From positions 119,524,413-119,588,412 of the forward strand of contig NC_051083.1 in assembly GCF_004664715.2 (NCBI RefSeq): a DNA stretch of 64,000 nucleotides, given 5' to 3'. Shown here piece after piece: positions 1 through 12,789 of the stretch. Source of the DNA: Peromyscus leucopus (taxonomy: Eukaryota; Chordata; Mammalia; Rodentia; Cricetidae). Under the pieces are notes generated by a model. It was given only the letters and a program-made list of their open reading frames with translations, searched no databases and was not told where the DNA came from. A program made the translations under genes and the position numbers. Within the stretch, counting starts at the first letter, position 1, and each line of letters opens with the position of its first letter.

Positions 1-720
1 TCTGCTTTTTCAAATATATTTTTGAAAAATCCTATTTATATCAATAAAATACCTTCCTATAATTTTGATAGAAATTTCATTACACCTGAGAGGTTAGTAT
101 GGTGGGAGACTTTGCATCTTTATAGCATTTCCCAACTTATAGACAAGGTAAGTGATGCCTTAGATTTCTATATTTTTTTGTATCAGTATTCTATAACTTC
201 CAACAGATAAGTCCCACATACATTTTAGATTTGTGCTGAGCATTGCCTTTTCTTTAGAGTAATTGAAAATAATTGTGTTGTTAATTCCCATTTTCACATA
301 TTTAATTTTAATGTAGGGATGTAAAAGAATTTGTTGTACTATAATTAAACCTCTCACTTTTATGCTAATTTTAATTTTAAAATTCAAAAGCAAATAAAAT
401 ATAAGCAATATATTTTTATTTTTCAAACTTCTAGTAAATGGATAAATCAAAAACTGTTATTTAATAACCCCTAGCCCTTTACATTATGCCTTCTTCCATT
501 ATTGCTAGTTCAATTCCATTTTATAGTATATTTGTGTGCTATATTTGCATAGTTACAAACACATATTTCTGTATCATGCCTGTTATATAAATGTTATCAT
601 TTTTTAAAGTCTATAAACGTTTAAAATGTAGTAACATATATTAAGACCCTATTGCTGAAGACACCACATATTTTGGTTGTGTGATACAGAGAATTCAATC
701 CTGAACTTACCAGAAAACTC
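1..720. other. AT-rich intergenic sequence
   Basis: No gene or confident repeat is visible. The stretch is AT-rich, and its short open frames show no protein resemblance I can recognise. Confidence 0.5.
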
Positions 721-1735
721 TCTCCCTGCGGCTAGTGTTAGAAAGGGCTACAGGCTGCTGGGGGAGAAAGCACACCAATGATCTTATCCAGAGCTGGACC
801 TTGCATGCTGCAATACTGACCTGCCAGGCAAGATCTGCCCACCGGGGCCGTAGTGGCAGAACTGTTCTTGGGGTAACCAATTGTTCTCTTGATTGGGTTC
901 GAGGTCTCCTCCACGGGGCGGGGGGGGGGGGTTCGTGGCTGGTACTATAAAACAGATCAAAAGCCCATGCCTTGGGAAGTCATAGACCCTAGAGGAGTAC
1001 CTAGTCATGTTGTCAAACTGCCTTTCAAATATTCGTTTTTATATCCACAGATTTGTGCTGCTCCCAACTTCGGTTACAGAAGCTTCTTATTACGGTAGAT
1101 AGTGGTTAATAGAGAAACTCATTGATGTTCAGTGTTCTGAGAATAGGTGACTGTGAGTGTTCAGCTATAGAGAGTTCATTTGTAGCAATCTCTCATCCTC
1201 AAAGCTCAGGAAACATCACAGAACATGAAACAGAAAGACTGTAAGAGTGAAAGAATGGGGATGAGTACAGTGAAATGCTCTCCTCTGGACATGTCACGAG
1301 TTTTTCACATATGCATTCTCAGCAGCTGTGTTCATCTACACAAGAACAAGCCAGTAAAGTTGCAGCATGGATAGAGGAGTGGTTCCCAATGCCTCACCTC
1401 TAGCTGAGGAACTACTGGCAGCTGGTGGCTTCCAGGGGAGGGAGAGTCACTTATCTTTGAGGATACGGCAACTGGTAGGTTGCTCATGCCCCAGTGGATG
1501 ATCCTATATCCATGTATAGATGGGCAGCACACACGGGACTCAATGGGTTAAACGAATAAACAGACTAAAAAGAAATAAATCAAAAGGAAGATATAAAGTT
1601 GGGAGGGAGATGGGATAGTGGAGTCCAGTGGAGAGAAGGAGAGAAGTCAGAGTAGATATGATCAAAAGACATTGTATATATGTATGAAAGATTCAAAGAA
1701 CAAATAAATTATTCAATAAATAAATGAAAATGAAA
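721..1735 (+). mobile_element. L1 (Lx-type) LINE 3' end
   Basis: This non-coding stretch resembles the 3' UTR of old rodent Lx L1 elements. It ends in the typical purine-rich, AAATAAA-containing tail (about 1600-1735), with a line resembling 'gatatgatcaaaagacattg' just before it. A G-run sits at about 920-930. The short open frames inside are not L1 ORFs. The 5' limit and subfamily are uncertain. Confidence 0.55.
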
Positions 1736-2089
1736 AGTAGCAAAAATAATTAGAATGATTGCACACAAATAATCAAATATAATCATCTATCACAAAATAA
1801 TTTAGTGTGCTAATCTTATAAAGTTTTTGTAAGCTCATTTACTACTTCATAGACTTTAAAATACCAACTTCCTCTCTTTTCCCCCTTGATTTATTGAAGT
1901 GGTTAGAATTCCAGGACCAGGAGGAATAAGAGTGTTAAGAATAATTTTAAATCCCTTATTGCTGATCTTTTAGGAGAAAGATTCAGTTTCTCAATATTAT
2001 GCATGATGAGAGCTTCAGGGGTTTTGTAGATGGTCTGTACAATGTTAGAGAAGCACCCCTTCCCCTTAATTAAAAAATGAGAATTCTTT

Positions 2090-2330
2090 CTTTCATATTG
2101 TATTCTATCAAATTCATTTGTATATCAATTGATAAAACCTTGGGGGCTTTTTTCTTCAGCCTATTAATATGGTGGAGTACGTTGAATAATTTTCCTGAAT
2201 TAGTCTTGTGCTACTGAAATAATCTCCATTTGGTTGCTTTGTGTATTGCTGAATTCTATTTGTTAGTATTTTATTGAACAGTTGTATACTAGAAGCCACA
2301 AACCATTTCAACCTTATAGTTCACTACTTA
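2090..2330 (-). mobile_element. L1 ORF2 fragment, antisense
   Basis: The + strand reads as the antisense of the L1 reverse-transcriptase region, with the recognisable lines around 'tattttattgaacagttg'. It is old and diverged, and no open frame remains. Confidence 0.5.
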
Positions 2331-2341
2331 AAAAAATCAGT

Positions 2342-2470
2342 GTTTCATTGTGAGAGGGTCTCATTGTGTAGGCCCAATCTGGCCTGGAACTCACTATACA
2401 GCCCAGGCTGGCCTTGAATTAATAACCCTCCTGCCTCAATATTCAAAATGCTGGGATTGCAGACATGTGG
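2342..2470 (-). mobile_element. B1 SINE, antisense
   Basis: The order is that of an antisense B1: 'ctggcctggaactcac', 'caggctggccttgaa', 'cctcctgcctc', 'tgctgggattgcaga'. It is diverged from young B1 copies. Confidence 0.8.
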
Positions 2471-2619
2471 CATCAAAACTGGTTCAAATCTATTTTTAAA
2501 TGATGTATAAAATTATGTGATTTGTGGGTTAACATGTGATGATTTGATACATGTATACATTGTACAATATTTAAACATGTCTTCTCCTCATACAATCATT
2601 TATTTGTGGTAAGAAAAAC

Positions 2620-3335
2620 ATTCAGTGTCTCTGTAGATTTCCCCGTCATGATCTTGACCCCACTTGCTCATAAAATCCCGCTTCCCTCTCTTCGACTGGG
2701 CTCCTGGAGCTTGGCCTGGTGCTTGGTTGTGGATCTCTGCATCTGCTTCCATAAGTTACTGGATGAAGGATCTATGATGACAGGGTAGTCACCAATCTGA
2801 TTTATTACCAGGGTAGGCCAGTTCAGGCACCCTCACCACTATTGTGAGATGGGGTAGTCTAAGTGGGGTCATCCTTGTGGATTCCTGGGAATTTCCCTAG
2901 CACCAGGTTTCTCACTGAACCAAGCTCATGGGAACTCATGAGCTTTAGACCGACAGCTGTGGAACCTGCATAGGACCAGACTAGACCCTCTGCATATGGG
3001 AGACAGTTGTGTAACTGGGTCTGTTTGAGGGGCCCCTGGCAGTGTGATCAGAATCTATCCTTGGTGCATGAGCTGGCTTTCTGGATCCCATTACCTATGG
3101 TCGGACACCTTGCTCACCCTTGAGGCAGAGGGGAAGAGCTTGGTCCTGCCTCAACTGAATATACCAGGCTTTGCTGTCCCTCCTTGGGAGAACTTACCCT
3201 GTTGGAGGAAGGGATGAAGGGTAGATGGGGGGAGTTAAGCGGGAGTTGGGGGAGCAGGAGGAGGGATGTGAGGGGGTTCTGTGGTTGGTATGTAAAATGA
3301 ATTAAAAAATTTAATAAAAAAAGAAAAACATCCAA
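2620..3335 (+). mobile_element. L1 LINE 3' end with 3' UTR
   Basis: The last part of ORF2 is not open, but the 3' UTR is recognisable. It has the 'ctgaatataccaggct' line, a G-rich polypurine stretch (about 3220-3275), then 'tggtatgtaaaatgaatt' and an A-rich tail to about 3335. The same tail architecture recurs at 48.7-49.0 kb and, inverted, at 37.0-37.3 and 60.2-60.5 kb. Confidence 0.75.
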
Positions 3336-3555
3336 AGTATTTCTTTCTAGATACTAAGGATACGTAGTATATTATTTTACCTGTATCCAACCTACTGTGC
3401 TTATATTGCACACCAGAACTCCTCACTTTGTCTAAATATATCGTATTATACATTCACGAACAACTCCCTCCCTTACCTCTTTTACTAGGCTCCTAACCTT
3501 ACTCTTATAGCTACCATTCTTTTCTCAGCTTGCATGAGATCAACTTTTGGCAGTG

Positions 3556-3919
3556 TTGTGGTTAATATTGTCTACTTGACAAGACCTAGAATCACCCAGG
3601 AGACAAGTTTCCCCAACACCTGTGAAGAATTATTAATATTAAGTTAATTGAGGTGGGAAAACCTACCGTAAATGTGGGCAACACCATTCTCTGGGATTAG
3701 GTACTAGACTACACAGAGAGGAGGAGACAGATTAGCAAAAGCATTCATCTCTGTTTCTCGACAGTAGATGTAATGTGACCATCTGACTCAAGAACCTGTC
3801 ACTATTACTTCCCTGCAATGGAAGACTACCTGGAATACTGTGCCAAATACAAACCCTTCTTTTTTAAGTTCCTTTTGTCATTGTATTTTATTATAGCAAC
3901 AAGAAAGGTAATTAATCCA
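3556..3919 (+). mobile_element. MaLR-type LTR (MT/ORR1-like)
   Basis: It starts TGTGGTTAAT and includes 'ttaagttaattgaggtggga' and the terminal 'gccaaatacaaacccttctt' block. These are the layout and lines of rodent ERVL-MaLR LTRs, whose AATAAA-like signal is degraded here. The internal part is missing, so it is a solo LTR. The subfamily is not resolved. Confidence 0.6.
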
Positions 3920-4299
3920 CGTAGATTCCACATGTGGATGACATCATGTGCTACTTATCTTTCCATGCCTGGCTAAGTTTACTTGACATAATTAGCTCTA
4001 GTTTCATTTATGTTGTCACAAATCAAAGAGCGTTGACCTTTTATGACAGAATAGCATTCCATTGTGAATATGCACTTCACTTTCTTTGTCCACTAATCAA
4101 TGGGTTTGTTTTAGCTAAATCTGCTACCTCCAGGTTCAATGAGATTAAGAGTGATTGAAGAAGACACTCAGTGTAGACCTCTGGCATACACATGTGCATG
4201 CATACATGAGCGAGACTCCCTACCATGAAGTCATGAAAACAATTGCTTTTATAATAGCTATAATAAAACATCTACTAATATTTTTTCTGTAGAGGTAAA

Positions 4300-4800
4300 C
4301 TACATCTACAATAAAAATTATGAACCATTAACAAAAGTAATTGAGGAGAACACAAAAGCAGAATGATATACTGCGTGCATGGGTTGGAAGAATTAAGATT
4401 ATTAAAATGTCTGTAATCTCTATCAAAATACCAAAGATATTATAAACTAAGCTAGAAAAAAATTCTTAAAATTTGTATGGAAACACACACACACACACAC
4501 ACACACACCCTAAATAGCCAAAGCAATTCCAAGCAAAGAGAACAAAGTAGAAAAGATTGTGACTACTCAACTTTGAATTCAAAATATTGTACAAAGCCAT
4601 AGCAATCAAATCAGCATGAGATTTGAATAAAGTTGATACATGGTGTATGGAAAAGAATAAAAAACACAGAAGTAAACCCATACATTCATAGACAAATATC
4701 TTTTGACAAAAGTGTTAAGAAAAAGCAATGGAGATAGAATTATCTTTTTCAATAAATCACATTGGGAAACTAGGGCATCCACATGCAGAATGAGTCTTAT
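4300..4800 (+). mobile_element. Old L1 ORF2 3' fragment
   Basis: Lines such as 'tatcaaaatacca', 'aaatagccaaagcaattcc', 'agccatagcaatcaaatcag' and 'aataaatcacattgggaaac' follow the order of the L1 ORF2 C-terminal region. Many stops have accumulated. A (CA)n microsatellite sits inside it. Confidence 0.7.
4484..4509. repeat. (CA)n microsatellite
   Basis: About 13 CA units lie inside the old L1 fragment. Confidence 0.9.
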
Positions 4801-4844
4801 CAGCAGGTACAGAAGTCAGCTCAGTAGACTTAAATGTAACTTCC

Positions 4845-5580
4845 TCTTCTTCTTTCCCTCAGTTTTTTTTCCTGGTCTTCATGTTAGGGCCTCATATATT
4901 AAGTTGGGAATTGTTGCCTCTTGTTCTACTTTCTGGATGAGATTGTATAGCATTTGTACCACAGGTTTAAATATTGGGTGGAATTTGATAATGGAATTAT
5001 GTAGGTATGGAGATTTCTTTTCTGGGTGCTTCAAGTGTATGGATTCAATTTTGGTAATACTAATAGAGTGATTCAGATAATCTTTTTCATGATGAGCAAA
5101 TTTTGGTAGTTTGTTCTTTTCAAAACATTGATTTATTTAATCTTACCAGTTAAATTTATGTATGTGGACTTGTTTGTAATAATCCCTCATTAACCTTGAA
5201 ATGGCTAGAGGATCTGTAGTGATATCGGAGCTGGTGACTGGTCATCTCCTTTCCTTTGTCAGTCTCATTAGAGGTTGGCAAATCTTGGCATCATTGTAAT
5301 AGATCATATTCCCCAGAATCACTTATCTCTGACTTTCATGGTTTCGAGTGATAAATACACTGTGATTTGAATTGGTGTTTCTCTATACATAATGTCTCAT
5401 TTTTTTCTATGTGCTTTCAAGATTTCCTCCCTTGTTTTTAGTTTTCAGGAGTTTCATTGTGATGTATATTTGTCACATAGTTCTTTAGGACTATATTGCT
5501 TGGGGATTGATTCACTTCTTGAATGTGTAAGACTACATCTTTCTATAAATTTGGTATGTATTAGACATTACTTTTTCAAA
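4845..5580 (-). mobile_element. Old L1 ORF2 fragment, antisense
   Basis: The + strand carries the antisense of L1 ORF2, T-rich with 'ctgggtgcttcaagtgtatg', 'tctttttcatgatgagc' and 'gtggacttgtttgtaat'. It faces the L1 fragment just upstream, so the two are separate or rearranged copies. No coding capacity remains. Confidence 0.5.
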
Positions 5581-5584
5581 TAGT

Positions 5585-5690
5585 TTTTGAGACAGTCTTG
5601 TCTTGTAGCTCAGGCTAGTGTAGAACTAACACTGCCCATATGTCTAGCTCCCAAGTGCTAGTAATTAGGGGCATGTGCCATTGCACTTAA
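5585..5690 (-). mobile_element. Degenerate B1-like SINE, antisense
   Basis: 'tttttgagacagtcttg', 'tagctcaggctagtg' and 'gctcccaagtgctag' preserve the order of an antisense B1 with heavy divergence. Confidence 0.6.
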
Positions 5691-5891
5691 CTTCAAACAT
5701 TTTTGAAACTCTAACATGCCTTCTCTTCTTTTTCTGGAAACACAATAATCCAAAATTTAGAGCTTTTGTCAGTGTCCTGTAATCCCTTTGACCTATTTTC
5801 CCTGTTTCTTTCTGTAGTTCCACAATATGCAAAAAACATTTACGAATCAACAAGAAGGAAAACAACCAAGTAACAGTCTCCTGTTACTGAC

Positions 5892-6244
5892 TGTGGTGGT
5901 TTGAATGAGAATGGCCTTCATGGGCTCATTTGTTGGAATGCTTGGAACCTAGTAGGTGGACTCTTTTAGGAAGGATTAGGAGGTATGGCATTATTGGAGG
6001 AGGTGTGTCACTAGGTGTGAGCTTTGCAATTTCAAAAACCCACAACAGGAACAGTCCTACTCTCTTTATGCCTCCAACTTTGGATCAGATGTAAGCTCTC
6101 AGCTACTGCTCAATGCCATGCCTGCCTGCCACCGTGCACCCCAACACGATGATAATGAATTCACCCTCTCAAACTGCAAGCAAGTCCCCAATTAAATGCT
6201 CTCTTTTATAAGTTGTATTGGTCAACAGAACAGTGACTAAGACA
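5892..6244 (+). mobile_element. MaLR-type LTR (MT/ORR1-like)
   Basis: It begins TGTGGTGGTTTGAATGAGAA and ends near 'agtgactaagaca'. The late block 'ccaattaaatgctctctttt' carries the LTR-like AATTAAA signal. This is the layout of rodent MaLR LTRs. It is a solo LTR in the same orientation as the one at 3.6 kb, but a different subfamily. Confidence 0.65.
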
Positions 6245-6245
6245 C

Positions 6246-7383
6246 CAACAGTTCCAGTTTTTTCCAGAGTTGTCTGTTGGGTTTGCTTTTAGAGAGATTT
6301 GGTATCAGTTTTCTCTAGTATGCTAAGTTTCACTAGGTTTCTATTCTTTTTTTAATTTAAAGGTATCTATATTAGTTCTCTCATCTTCTTTTTGCTCTTA
6401 TGCTTTCAGGCATTCCTTTTTCCTTTTAAGAGACAGTAGAGATAAATGCACATGTGTTTAACTAACTTGTGAGTGCCCTCAACAAAATATTTAATGTCTT
6501 CATCTATCTCCCCTTCTGTCCAAATATTGTGAGCTCCTCATGATCAGTAAAGGTATTTTATTGTCCTGTCTCCACAGTTCCACACATACTGGCAATGCAA
6601 TGCCTGTTCGTTAACTGAAGGAATAAATGGTCATTTGAAGCATGTGTGTAGAATGGCCTCACCACACCACAAGTTTGGAAAGAGCCAGAATCTTGTAGGC
6701 ATTGCTTACCAAAGCATCCTTGTCTTTTCTGAGATGAAACTCAATGATAGTAATTTACCTAGCATACACAAAGCACTGGCTTCAGTGGCAGTACCACAAA
6801 ATAAATAAATAATGAACAAAGCACTGGGAACATTTGGCTAACAGCAGGTATAGATTCTTATTGTTTAGAATAACATCTATTTATTTTAGGTGTAAAAAAC
6901 CACATAAGAATACTGTTTTAAGAGAGTATGGTTCTTATTTGACATTCTTTGTTAGCAGGCAGCCATCCTGTTTAGGTATGGTGTGTAAGTTCATGTGAGA
7001 ATAGATATTTAGGAAATATCCACTGGGCCCAGCAAAAGTAAGAAATAATTTCCACTGTCTCATTGTAGATGAATGGGCTGAAAGTTCAGTTCCCCATGTG
7101 ATTCTGTGGCAAAAGTGAATCTCTGTGTGATGCTCTATCATTTCACCTTGTTGATACTGAATGGAAGTGAGAATTGATCTCTGCCATTAGGGCTCACTAA
7201 TTTCTCAGTAGACAGATAATTAGAATGCACGCTAAGTTAACAGTACCTCCCTTCTGGACTCTCGATGGGGAAATCCAAAGGACTCATCACCAATGAAATT
7301 TTCCAGTGCTGAGTTCACAAGATAGTTGATCTTCCATTACTCCTTTCAGAATCTCCCCATACTCATTTGTTGTGCTATGTCCA
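6246..7383. other. Intergenic, no gene seen
   Basis: Unique-looking sequence with short open frames only. No recognisable coding, RNA or repeat element was found apart from possible heavily decayed repeats. Confidence 0.4.
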
Positions 7384-7615
7384 ATGTTTTTAAAGGTTTT
7401 GCTTTTATTTTATTTGTATGAGTGGTTTGCCTGCATGTATATATGTGCACTATATGCATGTCTGGTACCTGCAGAGGCCAGAAGAGGATGCTAGATTCCC
7501 CTGGGACTGGAATTCTGGATGGTTGTGAGCTGACAGGAGGGTGTTGGCAATGGAACTCAGGTCTTGCGCAGGAGCAGTAAGAGATATGAACTGCTGAGCC
7601 ATCTGTCCAGCTTCT
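7384..7615 (-). mobile_element. B3/B2-type SINE, antisense
   Basis: It reads as an antisense SINE: T-rich tail, 'gcctgcatgtatatatgtgc', 'tgcagaggccagaagagg', 'gctgacaggagggtg' and finally 'ctgctgagccatctgtccag', the complement of the tRNA-derived head. Confidence 0.8.
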
Positions 7616-7619
7616 AGTA

Positions 7620-9190
7620 ATTTTTGAACTGTGAGAAAGAAAGTTTGGAAGAAATTTGCTTTTCCATCTTTGCCAGAATCAGAAGTCAAGGCTTCCAGTA
7701 GACTGTCCTCTTAAATTTGCAAGGAAACGCTGTAACTGGGTAGAGGGAGTGATGACTTTGTCCATAGCTCAGTTGCGTTTCTTTTTAATGTGGCAGAGTG
7801 GCTACCTTGGAGCTTATGATAATGACAATAACAAACTAACAGTTATCTAATGCTTTTCAAGTGCTAGACACTGTCCTAAGCATTTTCCATTAAGAATTGC
7901 CTATTAAAGGCCCATGATCTCATATCCGCAAGTCCAAATATTCAAAAAGATCTGCAAATTTTAAGATTTAAAAACTCATTTGGTGGCAAAATTCTGTCCT
8001 GAAATGACATTTTGCTATTTATGGTTTTTTATCTACCATGTTTAATGTGAATATACATCCATTTCACAGCAGAAATATTAATGCATTTTTTCTATGGGAT
8101 ATTGCCCCAGAACCCATTAGAGATGAGAAGAAATATAGAGCATATGTACCATATTATCTTTCTAAAATCTAAAATTTTCTGAATTCTGAAATGTAGCTGG
8201 CCCCCAAGGGTTTTGGATAAGGGGTTGTAGATTGGTTCCAGCTTATGTGCCTGCCTCTAAGATTCCATTAAGGGAACATTTTCACTGATGCTTTAAAGCT
8301 CTTTCCAAATTATAACTAGACTGACATAAGTGAGCACAAAAGGAAGAAGGAGTTGGATAAACCCAAGCGAAGGGGCTAGGCAAATGCGTGTTCTACCAGC
8401 AACTCAACCTCCTTCTCATGTCATAGTACAAATGCCTGACCCAACTGCTTTTTTTCCCTTTATAATTGTTAATAATCAAGCTGAAAACTTCCAGAGGTCT
8501 AATAATGCATATTCAAGTAGGAAAATCATACTGTTGCTAGATGAGCACAGAGTTGCAATTCTGCCTCTTCCCTTACTCTAGTCTTCTGGGGATTCTTAGT
8601 CACAACAATTTAATTACCATCAAGCCACTAATATAAAGACAGGAAGCTTGCCTTCCATACACACACCTCTAAGCTAGAATATGTCCTAGATTCTAAGGTC
8701 ACTTTCACTGATTTGTGTGGAAAACCATATTCATTTATTTAAAAAATAATGACTAAGAACTTAGTCTTCAAGAAACATTGGAATAGATTAGGTGTGCCCA
8801 GAAATAAACAGGATAGAAAAATTCTCATGTATATTTGCCAACGAACATATTGAGTTCAAAGTAGACATGAAAAAAGGATATTTGTGCTATCTCTAATTTC
8901 TTGAATATTGAATAATTCATTCCATTAACCAGTGAGTTCCAAAAGTGGGTTACGATGTGGCATTTCTACTGGGAAAAACAGAAAAAGGAACACTCTGGGT
9001 ACAGTTATTGCTGTAATGCTGTCTCTTCACTTCTCAGGGAAAAGAGAAAGAGAACAACAGACAAATGCCATATCATCACTGAATCCTACTTTGAAAGCCT
9101 TGCCTTATTTTTAGAGTCTGCAAGCCTGCTTTCTTACTGGACAGTGTTCATTCAAACCTTCTGCTACAGAGTTAGGCCTTTCTGAAGCCC
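7620..9190. other. Intergenic, MIR-like remnant only
   Basis: Around 7830-7930 'atgcttttcaagtgctagac' followed by 'actgtcctaagcattttcc' resembles an old MIR. Short open frames at 8330-8581 and 8932-9185 show no protein similarity I recognise. Confidence 0.4.
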
Positions 9191-9194
9191 CCAA

Positions 9195-9385
9195 CTAACA
9201 CTGATTTTCAACCCTTGCTGTACAGTAAGAATCACTTTGAGAAATTAAAAAAAAATCAAAGCTGAAGACCCACACCAGAACAATTAATTCAGAAGCTTAA
9301 AGCTAGGTACCTCTGTAGGCAGAGGCACCTCTTAAAAGACTCCAGATGATTCTGAGATTTTTGTGAGGACTAAGAACCACTACAA
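9195..9385 (+). mobile_element. MER5A-like hAT transposon remnant
   Basis: The ends 'aagaatcactttgagaaa' and 'aagaaccactac', with a central 'gatgattctgagatt', fit the mammal-wide MER5A MITE. It is highly diverged. Confidence 0.45.
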
Positions 9386-9389
9386 ATAT

Positions 9390-10375
9390 CGATTAACCCC
9401 CCCCAAAAAAAACTGCAAAAGTCCAGATTTGTGGACTCAATTGTATGCCTGGATTTTGATGAGGTTCAATTTACTGTGTGCTAGGCATGTAAGAACTTTA
9501 TGAACATTATTCTTGTTTTATTCTCAGAGAGTGCAATCACTTCTATTTTATCCACAAGTCATCCCTGACATTTGCTTCAATTGTACCAAGACCCCGCTAA
9601 GGATGCTTGTATGTAGGTGGCACTGTTTCACTACCCCCCAGCTCAATATGAAAATTTACCTGCTGCCAGAAGGGACTCTGGAACAAGATGTATCACCAAT
9701 TATCCCTAGTTGCAGCGGACATCTAGTAGAAGAGGTCCCTGGGAGTTCAGGACAACTTATGTAAGCATTTGAGTTTTATGGTTTGGTGCTACATCTGAGG
9801 ACTGTTTATTTGGACAGTGCTCAAATGTTCTATAGTTTGAGGACAATGTTTCTAGAGATCTAGTCAACCAAGGAAGCCTAATATTTCTGTCTCTACAATA
9901 CGAAGAAATGCTCAGGTCAGGGCTTGATGATTTTGGTCTTAGGGATCCTGATAGGATTTCTTTGTTCAGATGGTTTGTTACGTTAGAATTTGGTAGATTT
10001 ATATTGGGCTAACTTCATTGTTTCTCAATAACTCTAATTCCTCAAGGGTCTCTTTATAGGGACTGCTTGTCTAATTATGGAGGAGCAGAGAAGCCTTGCA
10101 ATTTGCAGAAACAAATACTCCTAATAAATAGATCTCAGTCATCTGCATCTAGATAGGTCTCTTGGGAGGGTGAAAGGGGCATCTCTGCATTCTACCAAAG
10201 TTATAGACCCATTAGACCGTCCTAATCCTTCTTAGCAGTTGTCTTCCTTCTCCTAAAGTGGTTTGGCCCTGAGCACCTCTCTGGTGGAAGTGGACAATCT
10301 GTTGGGCCACAAAACTCCAATGCAGAAAACAGAGGACCTCTTCAAGGAATGTATGGTGGACAGGTCAATAGGAAC
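9390..10375. other. Intergenic, no gene seen
   Basis: An old MIR-like stretch may occur near 9470-9540. I see nothing else identifiable. Confidence 0.35.
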
Positions 10376-10465
10376 ATGGTGTGGTGGTACACGCCTTTAA
10401 TCCCAGCACTGGGGAGACAGAGGCAAGTGGATCTCCATGAGTTCAATACTGACCTGGCCTTAAAA
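10376..10465 (+). mobile_element. B1 SINE, 3'-truncated
   Basis: 'acacgcctttaatcccagca' followed by 'gagacagaggcaagtggatc' and 'gagttcaatactgacctgg' is the first two-thirds of B1 in sense orientation. Confidence 0.85.
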
Positions 10466-10589
10466 AAGAGAGGTCAGTAGAAACTTTAATTAGGAACTAA
10501 CTAATGGTTACTATGTGAGGTACTGACCACCTGGTGGATCTTGGAAGAGACAATTTTAGCTCAGATTTATTATTAAAAATTTGTACTAG

Positions 10590-10770
10590 GGCCTGGAGGG
10601 GCTTAGTGGTGAAGAGTGTACTGTTTTTGCAGAGGACCCAAGTTTGTTTCCAGCGCCCATGTTTGGTGGCTCACAGCTGTCCATAACTCCAACTCCAGGG
10701 GATTGGACATCTCTGGCATCTGTGGACACCAGTACTCATGGGCACATACCCCCACACAGACACGCATATA
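10590..10770 (+). mobile_element. B2-family SINE
   Basis: The head 'ggaggggcttagtggtgaag', 'tttgcagaggacccaagttt' and 'ggtggctcacagctgtcc' match the B2 order, ending in a CA-rich tail. Confidence 0.8.
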
Positions 10771-11269
10771 TACACATAGTTTAAAATAAAACTTAAAGGC
10801 TGGAATAGATAATCTTCAATTGTATGTAATTTCTTTTGTATGTAAACTTGCATTTAAACTAACCAAATTGAAATTTGAATTTCCAACAAGATAAAAATCT
10901 TAGGTTTCATGCTGTATTTTTGTTTCATATCTCCCTTTTGATTACCACCTTCCTTAACTTTATAATTTGCTGTGGAAGCTAAAGAGTTTGGTCTGAAGTT
11001 CAACCAGGGTCTCAGAATGTTGGGTTTCTGGAGCCATAATAATATACAACTTTTTGGTAGTTAGTTTGTATTGTACACTAACTGATGTACACTGGTGTCC
11101 TGCGGCTTCTTCAAGGGTGAGAAGTTTATTCAGTCAACAGGATTACATCAAGGCTTCTGCCACAGGACACAAAAGATGGGTCTCACTATACCCAGGAGGA
11201 TCTGGATCTTTCTGAAAGGTGTAGAAACAGTATCTTAAGTGACTCCTCTGACAAACTTCTATCTCCAAA

Positions 11270-11415
11270 AATATTTACATTATGTTTCATTTAGTAGCAA
11301 AATTACAGTTATGAAGCAGCAACAAAAGTAATTTTGTGGTTGGCAGTCACCACAACGTGACGAACTGTATTAAACAAGGGTCACAACATTAAGAAGGTTG
11401 AGAACCATGGCCTTA
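11270..11415 (+). mobile_element. URR1-like hAT-Charlie MITE
   Basis: 'atgaagcagcaacaaaagta', 'tggcagtcaccacaacgtga', 'gaactgtattaaa' and the terminal 'ggttgagaaccatgg' match the rodent URR1 non-autonomous hAT elements. Confidence 0.65.
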
Positions 11416-11913
11416 GGGCATCATAGAATCTTTTGCAGTGACCCTTATAAGTGGACATGAATATACCATAACTGTACCTGAGGATACATCAGCTGTTGTA
11501 GTCCCTTCCATGGATAATTTGTCTTAGGGGAATCTAGCAGACACAGCAATTTGTAGGAGAGACAGATCTGAAGTGGAACATTCTATCCCTTCACTGTGAG
11601 CAGGACATCTGTCAGAGTAACCATGATTTCACACTCAAGAATCCTACAACCTGGGCAAGATAAAACCTGAAGTGGGCAGCAGACTATGATGTAAGTAAGG
11701 GCAAGTGTTCATCAGTAGCCCTGAGAGCTGTTCCAAACCTTTTAGGTCACTGCACTTAGCCAGCTTAGAAGCCAAGAGTAAGAACTCTATTATAGGCAGT
11801 CTATCCCTTTTATTTGGTTATTTACTTTTTTGAAGCACAATGACAATTTTATTGGCGTTTAAGAGAAAAAGCAAGTCAAAAATCTCAGGAGTTTCCTGGT
11901 ATAGGAAGATGGA

Positions 11914-11918
<5 letters not shown>

Positions 11919-11985
<67 letters not shown>
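11919..11985. repeat. (AG)n microsatellite
   Basis: About 33 uninterrupted AG units. It produces artefactual open frames on both strands (Arg-Glu and Ser-Leu repeats). Confidence 0.95.
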
Positions 11986-11989
<4 letters not shown>

Positions 11990-12204
11990 ATGCCATTTGT
12001 AAGCAGCCGCATGGAGAAAGGGGCAGGGGATAACTTCAGAGAAAATGAGTGAGCAAGCTCAGAGGATTCGGGAAAGAAGTATGCCCAGGCTACTGTCTAC
12101 AGGGTTTGTTGTTCTATAATATAAGTCATGTTCTAGTTGACTTTTCTGTTAGGGACCAAAAATCTTCTTTGTAGACGTTGATGCCTGTACTGGATGCCCT
12201 GTTC

Positions 12205-12385
12205 AAGCGAGGCATGGTGACACATGCCTGCAATCCCAACACTTGGAAGCCAGAGGCAGAAAGATTGCATTTAGTTCAAAGCCAGTCTGGTTTACCTAGT
12301 GATTTTCAGGCTAGCCAAGGCTAGCCTAGCCTGTCTTAATATAAACAAGCAAGCAAGCAAGCAAGCAAATAAACAAATAAATGAA
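12205..12385 (+). mobile_element. B1-like SINE with (CAAG)n tail
   Basis: 'catgcctgcaatcccaacac' and 'gccagaggcagaaagattgc' mark a B1 in sense orientation. Its 3' tail has expanded into a CAAG/CAAA tetranucleotide repeat (about 12345-12385). Confidence 0.75.
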
Positions 12386-12789
12386 TACCTCCTAACTCCA
12401 ACCAACCAACCAACTCAAAAGCATTTCATAGGCACTGCTTTGGATTTTCCTTGTATTTCACTAGTGAATTCGTGACCCCAGTGCTCCTTCTTCTTCCCTT
12501 CCCTTGGAGCCTTCCCATGTCTTTCAGCATACATATGCATTCCACTGCCCACTTGCCAGTTGCCTGCTGTGGACACACTGTGCCTTTTCATCTGTCCTTG
12601 ATGCAGGCTTGAAATACAGGAAAGCAGAGGTATTTGTAGTAAAAGCTTTCAAGTGTTACCAGCTCCCACTTACACTTGGTGCCACCTGCTCCCACTGTCT
12701 TTCTGAGTTAGTCCAGACCACCTAAATCACAGCCAAGAAGTCAGTCTACCAAACCTCCCTGTTCCTTTAACACTAATGTAGCTGAAGTT